From NCBI GenBank assembly GCA_001632435.1, contig KV423941.1, positions 130,246-194,245 of the forward strand: a DNA stretch of 64,000 bases, written 5' to 3'. Positions within the stretch are counted from its first letter, which is position 1. Each line of letters starts with the position of its first letter. The translations under genes and the position numbers were made by a program. Below, piece by piece: positions 34,271-46,340 of the stretch. This stretch comes from Calocera cornea HHB12733. Its lineage: Eukaryota > Basidiomycota > Dacrymycetes > Dacrymycetales > Dacrymycetaceae. The notes beneath the pieces are model-generated. The model had not been told where the DNA came from. It worked only from the letters and a program-made list of their open reading frames with translations, and searched no databases.

Positions 34271-37200
34271 AACCTGCCGCTTCCAGCAGAGCTCGGTCAC
34301 AAGACAAAGGAATGAACAGGAGGTGACAAAGCTTATCGTTGACGGAGTTGGCATGGAGCTTGATGTGAAAGCGGAAGCATTCTGGCCAATCAGAAGCGGC
34401 GACGAATAACCTGCTTATATGTCGGGCGTATGACTTAGAGGATGTACGTCTAACCACTCCCATACAAGGCTCATCCAGTAACCTCCTTCCTCCGCTACAA
34501 CGAGGGTGCTCAGTAGTCAAGTGTGTTGAAAATGTCGGTCCACATACATACAATTGCACATCCACGCAGATCAAGCAGTGTGCTAAATAAGAGGTTTGTC
34601 ATAGGTCTACATCAAGGAACTGAACAACGACGTTTCTTACACGGGCACCGAATCTAAGTCAGATTAATTGCAGGACTACTCGTTGTGCAACATGAAGCAG
34701 GTTAACAATTAGGATGCATCTTCGGGGGCAGCTCGAGCAGATCACGTGATCGCTCCGCCACCACGTTCGTCACTCACATATGGCTGTGCTTTGCTGAGAA
34801 GAAGGAACAGCGAAGCAAATTTCAGAACGATCTCTGTCGCTGATTTCCCCTGCGTTCTCAAATTCTGGTTGAACTCAGATATATAGCACTTGCAAGGCGA
34901 GAGGTGCCGCCTCGACGTCAATATTCACGTCTTGTCAGTCCGGGAACGAGATTTGGTGCGTTCCACTGAGTGCAAGACCTCTGGGAAAGAGGATGGGGAG
35001 CGGGCCCACTGAAAGCAAGCTGGGCACCATTTGCGGTGCGCCCACCGGTCGTGACACTTTCTTATTTCAAGCTTATGCCATGTCAGCCGACATTTATTTG
35101 CCACTTGCAGATTTCACCTTCGCAACGTTCATTACACAGAGAATAGTGGGTTGCTTCCTGGTAGACCATTTCTGTGTGTTTTGTTGACGTCATCGATCTT
35201 GGGGGGCTTCGTCGGCAGAACATGCACCAGGTGGATACCGTGAAGAGATGAAACTATTTCCCCACATTCCAAGAGCCTCTGCCGGTACAAGTTCATCCAA
35301 ATGACCTCGACCATTCCAGGATCTCCGATGACCAGCTCTGTGTCACCCTCCTGCGTTGATTTTTCGTCAATGTGGTCTGAATACCCCGTGGTCTGGCTCC
35401 AAGGCGCCGGGGATCAACCGCCAGTTCGGTGAGGCTTTCATCAAACCGCCGGTGATCATGGATTTCGTGGACCACCGAAGGCTTCATCTTTGGCTCCAAC
35501 AGTGGCTTTGCTGCTGAAAGCATGTAGCAACGTCTGAACCGCGACTGGTTCTCCGGAATCTCTTGCCAGATGCAGCTCTTCTACTAACTTTGGCAGGGCC
35601 TTTCAACATCGGAGCTCAGAGCCGCAGGGCCGTCGACGAGAAGTTTTCGTACAAAAACGCGAAGACTTGTACCGTTGACTAGTCGTCCCATCCGTAACTG
35701 ATTCGCATCTTCCTGCAAATTTTCCTTGTCGACCCCACGCGTCTTGCCACCTTGCCATGCTCGGACAGTCCGGCACCGGTCAACCGTGCCTGGGCAAACT
35801 GAATAGCCCTGGTCAAACGTTTCCCCAGCTGGGGTGCGAGCACACACGGTGCCGTCGACCAAGCTCGCAACATTCAGCCCTATTCGGGCTGTGAGCCCGG
35901 CACGACTTAACTTTGTCCGCGTTTGTCCTCCGGACCCAGTCTCACCGTCTGGTCACTTCCTTCCATACGGCGAGACCCTGGCTGCGGCAAAGGCTTGCTC
36001 GCGGTGCGAGGCCGTCGTGTGCCGTTCGTGCCGATGCGGCCGAGCAGCCACTCGTGCGCTGCCCAAATCCAGACTCCAGACCCCCGACTCCAAAGTCTCC
36101 GTGTCCGTGTTTGTCGAGCTGTCGCAATCCCAGACCCATTACGTGTTCAGGGTGCGCATCGGGCGATATGCCACAGTTCGGTCCAGCACCAGAACACGCC
36201 TAACACACTTTGGAAAGATACGATAATAGCGAGACTAGTTTATCGACGACGAGACGACCGCAGACGATAGTTCCCCGGCCCATGTGCTATTTTTGGCGCG
36301 CCGAGCGAGCGCACGTGTGGTCCAATGCCTAATTCTCTTGGCTCGGGGTCTCCGGGCGTTCAGGGGCTCGCCTGCCCACAACTGGTCGCCACTGCCAGCC
36401 GTCCAGGTTGGCCGTAGTTGGTATACGTTCTAAGAGCTGTCGAATCCCGCTCCATGTGCGCGAACAGGCCAGGCGTGTCACTGCAGGAGCACGAGAGGGC
36501 TGGGAGCGCGCACGAGCACAGGGTGCGCGTGTGTCATGCCGCGAGCCAGCCGGCGGCGCAGAGCCTGTTCCTGATGCCAATACAAAATGGGTGTGTTTTT
36601 TGCGAAGCGGGAAAGGAGATAGGCGAGGTGGCAGGGGACGAATTAAGAATAGTTATTCCGGTACCTCCGGTTCCCGACAGGCTCAGGGCGCAGCGCGCGG
36701 TCGCACCCCTGGGAAGCATGTGCATGTGCTGCACCTCGATATTGCGCGGTTATGGTTGCACAGGTGTAGGTGCGCAGCGCGCTCCGGCGGGAAAGGTTCA
36801 CGGGCTAGTACTGTAGACAGTTGATCTTCTGACGGGTCGAGCATAAGGGCAGGGCGAGCACGAGGGCGGGGAATGCGCGTTGCGGGTGCATGAGGTGCAG
36901 CTGCAGGCGGTCGGCGGTCGGGAGCGGCAGCGCCTTGCGAGACCCACTTGCCGCGCTGGTACCGTACGGAATAGGAGGACCTGTGACTGCCACGGCGATC
37001 GGCGGACTAGAGATTATTGACTACTGGGAATGGAACAGCCTTTGGAATTGCAGAATGGCGATGGGCAGCGGGTGACACCTTCACAGTGCCACGACTTGTG
37101 GACCGTGTGCGAGCGCCCGAGTGTGACTTGTCCGATCTGCCCGAACGTCGAACCCTCCGCCGACGGCCTCGGGGCCGATGCGCGACGGCGATGGGGACGT

Positions 37201-38176
37201 GGGGTGTCAGAGGCGCATCAGCCGTCAGCCGTCGTCGGGGTGGAACGAAGCGAAAAGGCAATTCCAAAATTAAGGATCAGACCACGCAGCGGGACACGCA
37301 CGTTCGTTCCTATGTACTCCGCCACACGGCCGCGGCTCTGCCCCGCGCGTTCCCACTAGTTTCGTGCATTTGTATACAATACACGCTATGCTCGAGAGCA
37401 CGTCAATGAGATGAGGGGGAAAGGGAGGGTGCGTCCGTGGGTGGCGTGGGTGTTGTCAGACAAGGGGTGTTCATGTTCGGGTTCGTGTTCGCTGATTTCG
37501 CTCAGGGCCCGCGCGGGGTGGACTGGGCCACTTGGCGCTGGGTGCATGAGCTGCTTGCGTCACGCATGACGAGGTGTTCCAGATGATGTTGTGATGTTGA
37601 TGCTCCTTTGCTTGGCGGATACGGAGGAGCTGGCGACGGGCTGGGCAGGGGGCCAGCACGACCTGCGTGTTGGCCGTTGCAGGATGCGGCGTGCGCCACA
37701 TAGACTGGTGAACTGGTCCCGATACCGGAAATGCCTCCGCTGCTTCTTCTGGCGATAGACTCCGCACGCACGTTCGTCGGCTTGCGCAGTGCTGGGTGGC
37801 CAGGAGAGGCAACCGCTGCTCCACACCCGCAAGTCGGCACGCGCCAGGGACGTAACCGCGGCTTCCCGCCCCTGGACCCGCTCCAGAGATCTAGAGGTAT
37901 CGTGCTCCCCAGTACACTCTCCTTCCAAGCTGTCGCTGTTCTTTTCAACCTCGTCCGCATCATCTACACCACAAAATATCCTCCTGCACCACTATAAGTT
38001 GCCATCCCACTCTCGACCCCGCGCGATGTCTTCAAGACTTCCTTCCACCACCAGAGCAGCCCAACTGCGTTCACCGCCAGGCTATCACAGCAAAGAGCGA
38101 TCCAGCGCCCGTACCCTGACCACGCGCAGACGACCCTGGACCCACAGCTCCATACGTCATCGTTGTCAGCACAATA
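34271..38176. other. Long intergenic region between F-box copy 1 and PHO84 copy 1
   Basis: Minus-strand frames at 35.29-35.87 kb ('GRLVNGTSLRVFVRKLLVDG', and in another frame 'KALPKLVEELHLARDSGEPV') look like protein-derived sequence broken across frames. They may be a decayed gene, but I cannot name it. A CACGTG palindrome lies at about 34743-34748. Otherwise only GC-driven open frames are present and no gene is supported. Confidence 0.4.
37991..37997 (+). promoter_or_regulatory. TATA-like box of PHO84 copy 1
   Basis: CTATAAG lies about 186 bp upstream of the ATG at 38177 and is preceded by CT-rich sequence. The position is plausible for a fungal core promoter. Confidence 0.35.
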
Positions 38177-39988
38177 ATGTCTGTCTACTCGAACGAAAAG
38201 CGCAACGGCGCGACCGTCAAACCATCCGGCTTTCGTGGCGGGCTCGAAGATTTTGAGAAGGACGACCTGTCCAAGCCGCCCTTCATCCTCAACTGGACAG
38301 AGGTCAAGCTGCTCGGCATCGCCGGCGTGGGCTTCTTCCTCGATGGTGCGCAGCCACCCCCGCATTGCATCCACGAGGGGGGCAACCCTGAGCTGACCCT
38401 GACATTCCCCCAGCCTACGACCTCTTCATCATCAACCAGGTCACCTCCCTCCTCCAGTGGCGCTTCTACAATGGCGCCGTGCTCCCGGCGACGCTCTCCG
38501 GCCTCGTCAAGGCCGCGGCCAACATCGGCTCCGTCATCGGCCAGGTCTCCTTCGGCCTCATGGGCGACTACTTTGGCCGCAAGGCCGTCTACGGCAAGGA
38601 GCTCATGATCATTATCGTCGCGACCATCTTCTGCATCTCGGCGCCCTCCTCCGCAGGCGGCAACGGCGTGCTCATCTGGCTCTCCGTCTGGCGCATTGTT
38701 CTCGGCATCGGCGTAGGCGCCGACTACCCGCTGTCCGCCTCGGTGACGGGCGACCGCGCGCTGATCCGCAAGCGCGGGACGATGCTCTGCTACATCTTCT
38801 CGAACCAGGGGTGGGGAAACTTTGTCGGCTCGCTCGTGACGATGGTCGTGCTGGCGTGCTACAAGGGCTCGCTGGACTCGACCGACCCGGCCAACTACTC
38901 CAAGGCGGACGGCGTGTGGCGCATCATCGTCGGCCTCGCGCTGATCCCGGCCTTCGGAACGCTCTACCAGCGCCTCACCCTCCCCGAGTCTATCCGCTAC
39001 AAGCGCGCCATCGAGAACCTGCCCCCACCGGTGGACGCCGAGTTTGCCCGGGAGGGAAAGAACCCCGACGGCGGGCTCGAGGCCGGCCAGTCCAACGCCG
39101 GCGCCGCGCTGCCGGACAACCGCCCGGGGTTCAAGCAGACGTACGACGCGGCGGGCCACCCTCTCCCGCGCGCGAACCCGGACGTCCTCGCCACCGAGGA
39201 GCTCGACCCGTCCGACGTGCCGAAGGAGGTCGTCCGCGCCGAGAAGCGCCAGTACTTCAAGGAGTTCCACCAGTACTTTGGCCAGTGGCGGCACCTGAAG
39301 ATCCTCATCGGGACTGCTGTCTGCTGGTTCTTGCTCGACATTGCGTTCTATGGGTGCGCTAGTCATTCTGAATCCATAATTGCGTGCTCAGGGAAACCCA
39401 AATAGCATCAACCTCAATTCGAACATTATACTGGCTGCCATGGGCTTCGGAGGGTCTACCGGCACCGCGTACAACCGCCTGTTCCAGGTAGCGACCGGCA
39501 ACCTGATCGTCACCGCGCTCGGGTTCGTCCCCGGCTACTGGTTCTCGATCGTGACGATCGAGTACCTCGGGCGCAAGCCGATCCAGCTCATGGGCTTCAC
39601 CATGACTGCGCTGATGCTGGCGCTGCTCGCGGGGCTGTTCAACCGGCTCGACCACGGCGGGTTCATCGCGCTGTTCACCTTCCTCCAGTTCTTCTTCAAC
39701 TTCGGCGCGAACACCACCACGTTCATCTACCCGATCGAGGTCTTCCCCACAAAGTACCGCGCGACCGCGCACGGCATCTCCGCCGCCTGCGGAAAGTGCG
39801 GCGCCATCGCCGCGTCCTTCGGGTTCAACTCGCTCGTCGGCCCCATCGGCACGGCGAACGTCCTCTGGATCTTCTTCGCCGTGTGCATCCTCGGAATCCC
39901 CTTCACCCTCCTCCTCCCCGAGACGAAGGGCCGGGATCCGGACGTGATCCTCGCGGAGGAGGAGAAGGCCGGGCTCGCACCCGTGTAA
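38177..39988 (+). CDS. High-affinity phosphate:H+ symporter, PHO84-like (copy 1)
   Basis: Exons join(38177..38345, 38414..39353, 39406..39988), 563 aa. MFS transporter of the phosphate:H+ symporter family with about 12 membrane helices. Seen: cytosolic N-terminus ending 'KLLGIAGVGFFLDG'; 'AYDLFIINQVTSLLQWRFYN'; 'FGLMGDYFGRKAVYGKELMI' (loop 2-3 MFS signature); 'GIGVGADYPLSASVTGDRA'; a long central loop with 'LPESIRYKRAIENLPPP'; 'CWFLLDIAFYG'; 'ANTTTFIYPIEVFPTKYRAT'; C-terminal 'ETKGRDPDVILAEEEKAG'. It acts at the plasma membrane to import inorganic phosphate. The central loop is 19 residues longer than in copy 2. The 3' splice site of intron 2 uses an AATAG acceptor to restore 'FYGINLNSN'. Confidence 0.95.
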
Positions 39989-41356
39989 GTAATCACTTCC
40001 CCGAGTCGCTGAAACAGATCAAACGACTGCCGAAGGCGGCCCGTGCATACACGGCTGCGCTTTATGTATGAAACTGTACCATCTCCAATCTCTTCCTCCC
40101 CTCCACTGTATGAACGCCCAACCCCATTCCTGCTAGAAATCTAAGCCAAAATGATGTACCATGGGTACATGGTATTGTACACGAAATGATACCTTGTCTG
40201 CTGTCACACTCCCTCTTTCTGGGCGGGTCGGGGCTGAGACGGTGCCCGATTGCAGCCAGTATTGTCGAACCAGGGCGGTTGTTACAACATCAGAATGGAA
40301 TGTAATGTTGTGACAACGCAGCTGTGCATCAGACTCCAAACACATCAGGATTCCACTGAGCCCCGCCTCTTGCCCGAAAAGGGAACGCCGTGTGGGAAGG
40401 TATGGGAAGACGTAAGCCGGGTCCATGCAATATCACGTTGCGTGGCTGTGCGATCGGGCGGTCGAGTCTCACAGGCTGCCGACCGAGTCTGGGCAGTGGA
40501 AGACCTTCACACCCCATGCATATTACAGTAATGCATTTCGACTCAGACCAGCCCGGCGTCGTCAGTAGTATGCGGGTCTGACTCCTCGCCCGCTGCCGCC
40601 CCGGCTCGCCACGAGCGGCCAGGGGCTGTCTCGCATGCTCGCTTGATTAGCGCGCGACCCGCCGTCGGCAGTCCCCCATGCAAACGCGCGGTGGGCCATA
40701 TGCTCCCGTGGGTGTCGATGACACCGCCAGTACGGGTTTGACGGGCTGCGAGGTGGTGGGAATGGGATGGTGTGATGGTGCGCCTGTGACCGTACCCTAG
40801 TGGGGGAATTGTTCTTGAATTTGATGGCGCAGTGCATCATATGGCCCCAAGGGCCCGGCGCCTGCAATAAGGGCGCACTGACACGGTGCGGCCAGACAGG
40901 GTCGAAGCGAAACCCCCCCGTTCCGCCGCCGAATTTTCGCATTCGGCAGCACAGGCACACACGTTCGTCGATCCCCGGCGTGCGCTTGGCAGAGCGCTCT
41001 CCGCGCCTCCGGCGTTGAGGGGAGTGCCCACGCGCTGCGATGCGCCCTGTCCACCCGCTCCCGCCTAGCGCGCCCAATGGACCCCCGTGCCCGCCGCTGC
41101 TCCCTCAAATCCCGTCGCTATTTTTACCACCATTCGCTCCATGCGCTCCTTGCTCGCATCTCCCCCGACCATAGCGCATTCAGTCCTCCAAACCAGCATA
41201 TAAACCATCACCTATTCGGGCTCCTGTCGGTCCTCCACGCCCCCACCCTCCTCTTCCCCCACTATCAGCGTCAGCGCACAGCTGCCCGACGCCAACCAGG
41301 ACGACATCCAGCCGTCCTTCGTAAACGACCCTTAACGACGCACACTCCTGCTCGTC
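39989..41356. promoter_or_regulatory. Intergenic region between the two PHO84 copies
   Basis: No gene is supported. It contains the 3' end of copy 1 (a segment near 40130-40200 resembling that of copy 2 at 43190-43250) and a perfect palindrome at about 40151-40167. It also has a 28-bp segment near 40433 shared with 9687 and the copy-2 promoter with CT-rich sequence at 41240-41270. Confidence 0.45.
41198..41204 (+). promoter_or_regulatory. TATA box of PHO84 copy 2
   Basis: The sequence ATATAAA lies about 159 bp upstream of the ATG at 41357, followed by a CT-rich leader typical of strongly expressed fungal genes. Confidence 0.45.
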
Positions 41357-43095
41357 ATGTCCGTCTACGAAAAGGGTAACGGCCCCAGGCCCGGTGTCAA
41401 CCCCAGCGACATCCGTGGTGGCCTCGAGGACTTTGAGAAGGACGACCTGTCCAGGCCTCCCTTCGTCCTCAACTGGACCGAGATCAAGCTGCTCGGCATC
41501 GCCGGTGTCGGCTTCTTCCTCGATGGTGCGCACCGATTCCATAAGCATGCATGACCCTGTCGCTGACCTATCTTATCAGCCTACGATCTCTTCATCATCA
41601 ACCAGGTCACCTCTATGCTCCAATGGCGCTTCTACGGCGGAAAGGCTCTGCCTTCCACCCTCTCCGGTCTCGTCAAGGCCGCCGCCAACATCGGTTCCGT
41701 CATCGGCCAGGTCTCCTTCGGTCTCATGGGCGACTACTTTGGCCGCAAGGCTGTCTACGGCAAGGAGCTCATGATCATCATCGTCGCAACCATCCTGTGT
41801 ATCTCTGCCCCGTCCTCCGTCGGCGGTGACGGTGTCCTTGTCTGGCTCTCCGTCTGGCGCATCATCCTCGGCATCGGTGTAGGTGCTGACTACCCCATGT
41901 CCGCCTCCGTCACCGGCGACCGCGCGCTGATCCGCAAGCGCGGCACGATGCTCTGCTACATCTTCGCCAACCAGGGCTGGGGCTCCTTCGTCGGCTCCAT
42001 CGTCACCATGGTCGTCCTCGCCTGCTACAAGGGTGTCCTGGACAACGACGACCCGGCGAACTGGTCCAAGACGGACGGTGTGTGGCGGATCATCGTCGGC
42101 CTCGCGCTCATCCCGGCCTTCGGCACGCTCTACCAGCGCCTGACCCTCCCCGAGTCCATCCGCTACACACGCGCCATCCAGCACCTGCCCCCGCCCATCG
42201 ACGCAGAGTTCGCAAAGGAGGGCAAGATCCCCGATGGCCACAACGGCAACGGCCTCAAGCAGACCTACGACGCCGAGGGCAACATCATCCCCGTCGACGA
42301 GGCCCCCGTCATCGAGGTCACCGAGGCGCAGCAGGCCAAGGACAACATCGCCGCCAACCAGCGCAACCACTTCAAGGAGTTCCGTCACTACTTTGGCCAG
42401 TGGCGCCATCTCAAGATCCTCATCGGCACTACTTGCTGTTGGTTCTTGCTCGACATTGCCTTCTACGGGTGAGTTCTGTCATCACTCTACGTGTTATATT
42501 GCAGCTCACATGGGGCAGGATCAACCTTAATACGAACCTGATCCTTGCTGCAATGGGGCTTGGAGGCTCTACCGGCACTGCCTGGAACCGTCTCTTCCAG
42601 GTCGCGACTGGTAACCTGATCGTCACGGCCCTCGGCTTCGTCCCCGGCTACTACGTCTCCGTCCTGACCATCGAGTACATCGGGCGCAAGCCCATCCAGT
42701 TCCTCGGCTTCACCATGACTGCGCTCATGCTGGCGCTCCTCGCCGGTCTGTTCAACAAGCTCAACCACGGTGGGTTCATCGCGCTGTTCACCTTCCTCCA
42801 GTTCTTCTTCAACTTCGGTGCCAACACGACCACCTTCATCTACCCCGTCGAGGTCTTTCCCACCAAGTTCCGTGCCACCGCCCACGGCATCTCCGCCGCT
42901 TGCGGCAAGTGCGGCGCCATCGCGGCCTCGTTCGGCTTCAACTCCCTGGTCGGCCCCATCGGCACGGCGAACGTCCTCTGGATCTTCTTCGGTGTCTCGA
43001 TCCTCGGGATCCCCTTCACCTTCCTCCTCCCCGAGACCAAGGATCGCGATCCCGATGTCATCCTCGCTGAGGAGGAGAGGGCTGGCCTCGCATAA
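41357..43095 (+). CDS. High-affinity phosphate:H+ symporter, PHO84-like (copy 2)
   Basis: Exons join(41357..41525, 41580..42468, 42519..43095), 544 aa, with both intron positions identical to copy 1. It has the same MFS signature set: 'FGLMGDYFGRKAVYGKELMI', 'GIGVGADYPMSASVTGDRA', 'LPESIRYTRAIQHLPPP', 'ANTTTFIYPVEVFPTKFRAT'. The central loop is shorter, with 'QTYDAEGNIIPVDEAPVIEV'. The high similarity, shared introns and similar 3' flank show a tandem duplication. Codon choice is strongly C-ending. Both copies are intact, so the dose or regulation may differ; the sequence does not tell which is phosphate-starvation induced. Confidence 0.95.
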
Positions 43096-43767
43096 GCGCG
43101 TCGTCTGTTCGAGTCTCGTGTTTCCCCTTGTATAAATGGCGACGGTGTTCGGTGTTTCTGAGCTGTCTACTCCGTTATTTTCACGACCCAGCTAGAAATA
43201 AAGCAATTGTACCACGGATATCTATTGACTTAGACGGAATGATACATTGTCTAATGTGCTTGTGTCCCAAGTGTGGGTGGGCGTTGACTCGTGACTTCTC
43301 CCGCTGGATTTACGCCCTGGACGAAGGACGCGGAATCGAGTCCGCTTCCGGTAAATCGGGACCGGAGCTAAGGCTTCGGAGCCGAGGGTCCGGAGGAACA
43401 TCGGCTCCGTGGCTCCATGTGCGCGAATGAGGCCGTCAATGCAGCTCGTCCAACAAGATACGACATTCAAAAAGCATACAGGAGATACCAGACGGCTAAG
43501 ACAGGCATCCAGGGTATACATGGTATCAAACATGTTAGATCTAAAGAGATCACCCAGTACTTTCTTGCGCAAATTGAGTCCCGGGCTAAAAAGTCAGCGG
43601 TAAATCTTGGTAAATCTACTTATGGTAGTTAATTCCAGATCGTCATTTCATCCAGGCAAATACTTCCGTCAGATTGCCTGTCAAACTCGGGTTAGACATT
43701 GACGGCTGGCTCTTTCAGCTGCTGCTCAACCGTTTGTCTTGTAACCAAACCGCAGGGAAAGCAGGTC
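43096..43767. other. Intergenic spacer, PHO84 copy 2 to F-box copy 2
   Basis: The segment 43190-43250 resembles the 3' flank of PHO84 copy 1. The rest shows no supported gene; short frames at 43409-43632 have no recognisable content. Confidence 0.4.
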
Positions 43768-45599
43768 ATGGACATTACCCAGAGCTCTGGAGAGCGCGCC
43801 GTCTTGCTATCCCATGCTATCGACCTCTGCACAAGCTTGCGAGATACTCTACAGCGCCTCGGACCGTCCCGCTTGACACGATCTCCATTTGGCAGTCCTG
43901 CTGGCCACTATGCAACTATGCACGAGCTAGAGGAAACGTTACACCAACACTTTCGCGAGGTTGCTGAGAAGAGGAACGATGCGCTGGCCCCAGTCTCCCG
44001 CCTTCCAGACGACATACTTTGCCAAATCTTTCAGGAAGGGCACGATAGCCTGCAACTCGAGCACCACGCCTTTGTTGCCGTCGGAAACGAGTTCTCTCGT
44101 CTCGTATCCCGCATCTCCCACCGCTGGCGCGCCGTGGCTCTCGACACATCTAGCCTATGGACACACATCCGGTTCGTTAACCCAAAATATCTGGCCGACG
44201 CAGATTCGGATCCCATTCATCCTTGGTATGGCAGCGCCAATGCGCTGGGCCGCACCTACACCGGTAATCTGGCTCGATCCAAGTTGGCGTTGCTGAACGT
44301 GGAGATGGACCTCCCAGAATTTCCGGGTGCACATAGCAGGATGGTTCAAGAATACCTGCGGACGTGCCACAACCGCGTCGGCGAGCTGGTCTTAACTCTG
44401 CAGACTCCCGACTTGCTGTCGGTGGTCGTGCCCTGCATCGAGCGCACGGCGGGAACTCTGCGCCGCCTCGAACTTACGCTCAGCCACACCGTGAGAGATG
44501 CCGAGGCGCAGGTGGTCGCGGAGCAGCTACTGGTGCTCAATCTGCCGCATCTGAAGGACGTCGAGCTAATTGGGGTTCCACTCCCTGCTCAGCACCACTC
44601 CGCTTGCGTAGGGCTACAGAACTGTCGTCGGCTGCGTTTCTGGTTCAACCGCAGCACCCGCTTTTCGTCCAACCACCTTCACGCCATACTGAGATGCACT
44701 CCAGCACTCGAAGATCTGGACATGATGTTGCTCCAGCAACCGAACATCACCTCACTCAACGTGAACGAGCGACTTCTCCTCCCGGAGCTCCGCCGCATCA
44801 AGTGTTTGTGTCTGGACACCTTCCCCCATCTCCCATTCGTGCAGCTCACCGCGCCCAAGTTGGACACACTCGCCTTGGAAGTGTTCTCTCAGTTTCGGAT
44901 TCCAACGCAGCAAGGCTGGGTCGGTGACATCCGCGGCTTTCTGCACGCTTCCAAAGGGGTCGACGGTCGCCCACCGCCCATCCGCACGCTCGTCGTCCAA
45001 GGCGGCATGATGGATACTCTGGATCAAATTCTCCTACACCTCCCTGATCTCGAGACGCTGCAGCTTGTGTTCGAGTGCCAGTGGACAGGGGACGAAACAA
45101 ACTATAGAAAACTCCTCGGCTACCTGGGCACTCCTCAACCTGTCAGAGATCCTCATCCTGTCAAAGCTACTCGCAGAGACGCACCAAAGCTACAGCCCGC
45201 GACGGTCTGGCTCTGCCCCAAGCTGCAGGCGTTCGAGTCCCTCGCGACCGCGAGACCGACACACGTCCATGTTCTTGCCGCTCTGGCGGCACAACGGCGT
45301 GCTGCGGGGCTGAAGCTGCGCGGGTGCGAATGGGCGATTGGCCGGGCCAACGGGCGCTCGGCACACCGGGAGGAGAGGCGATGCCTGCGCTGCCGGAGGA
45401 GCAGTACGCGCTCGAGCTGGCGCTGGCACGGGAGGTTGGGAGCTTGGAGTGTGGCCAGTATCGGTGGGAGTGGGGGGTAGAAGGGACGGGCGGGCACTGG
45501 GTGGGAGACGGGAAACCTCGCATTGGGGGATCACTGAGCCGCCCGGGGAGGCGGGGTGTGGCGGGGCCTGCCCTGTCACTAACAGGCGTGGCTGTATAG
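43768..45599 (+). pseudogene. F-box/LRR-like protein (copy 2) with 3' frameshift
   Basis: Paralogue of the gene at 32498-34270, aligned from 'GERAVLLSHAIDLCTSLRDT' through the F-box ('SRLPDDILCQIFQEGHDS') and Leu-rich repeats. At about 45323-45331 one base is missing relative to copy 1. The open frame then runs through unrelated Arg/Ser-rich residues to a stop at 45480. The homologous tail ('GDWPGQ', 'ALAREVGSLECGQYRWEW') continues in the next frame to 45599. About 93% of the protein is intact, so it may still function with an altered C-terminus. A sequencing error is also possible. The start ATG at 43768 matches the copy-1 start position. Confidence 0.8.
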
Positions 45600-45849
45600 A
45601 CCACGACGTAGGCGCAGCCGGCAGCGTCTCTAGTAGGCTAGGACCAAAAGGACTCGGATGTCTTCGAAAAGCGCATGCAAGGACGGGTGTGCGCGTGGGA
45701 CGAGCCCAAGGACTCATCGCGACACACGTCGAAAGTCGTCGATGACGGTTAGGGCTGCTGGAATTTACAGAGTGATTTGTGGTTCCGAAAGTACTGGTAA
45801 GGTAACTAGTGTGCTGAAGACTGCAAGTCTGCAAGTGGCCGCATCAGGG

Positions 45850-46340
45850 CCTCATGTTGAGAGAAGGTCCTGGGCTGTTCCAGGCACACACCCGATACCA
45901 GTTTCCAACACGATCTCAACGCCGAGTTCACCCTCAACGGCCCTTTGACGACGGTTTCCGCGGCGGTCTCAATCCGCGGCAATTCAGCAAGGGTTTCAAC
46001 ACGGCTGAACTGCGGCTTCGATCCACGGCGTTTCAACCACGATTTGAACGGCGGTTTGAGCGACACTTTGAGCCGCGGTTTCAACAACGCTTTGAACGAC
46101 GCTTTGAAACCGCGGTTTGAGCGGCGGGTTCAACGGCAACACAGACGGCGGTTCAACCGCGGTGTGAGGTGTTCTGAACGACGGTTTCAGCAACGACGTC
46201 AACGAAGCTCTCAACGACGACCTCACCGCCGATGCCAACATCAACCGCAGATTCAACGACGGTTCGAGTCGCCATTTGAACGGCGGTTTCCACGGTGGTG
46301 TTCACCACGATCTCGACGACGCTCTCGACGACGGGTTGAG
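45850..46340. repeat. Degenerate minisatellite (GGTTTCAACGACG-like units)
   Basis: Units of roughly 15-18 bp built on TTGAACGACGGTTTCA and CGGCGGTTTGA recur about 20 times with strong divergence. They lie 3' of F-box copy 2. Open frames across it are Arg/Phe-rich and not gene-like. Similar repeats occur at 32.1-32.4 and 49.8-50.7 kb. Confidence 0.65.

Noticed and set aside
34743..34748. CACGTG as a Pho4-type site for the PHO84 pair
   Set aside because: It is more than 3.4 kb from the transporter start and next to another gene; a single hexamer is weak evidence.
38185..39366. 393-codon minus-strand frame
   Set aside because: Antisense shadow of PHO84 copy 1, caused by strong C-ending codon bias.
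41576..42409. 277-codon minus-strand frame
   Set aside because: Antisense shadow of PHO84 copy 2.
45850..46340. Arg/Phe-rich open frames as a gene
   Set aside because: They are translations of a degenerate minisatellite in several frames.
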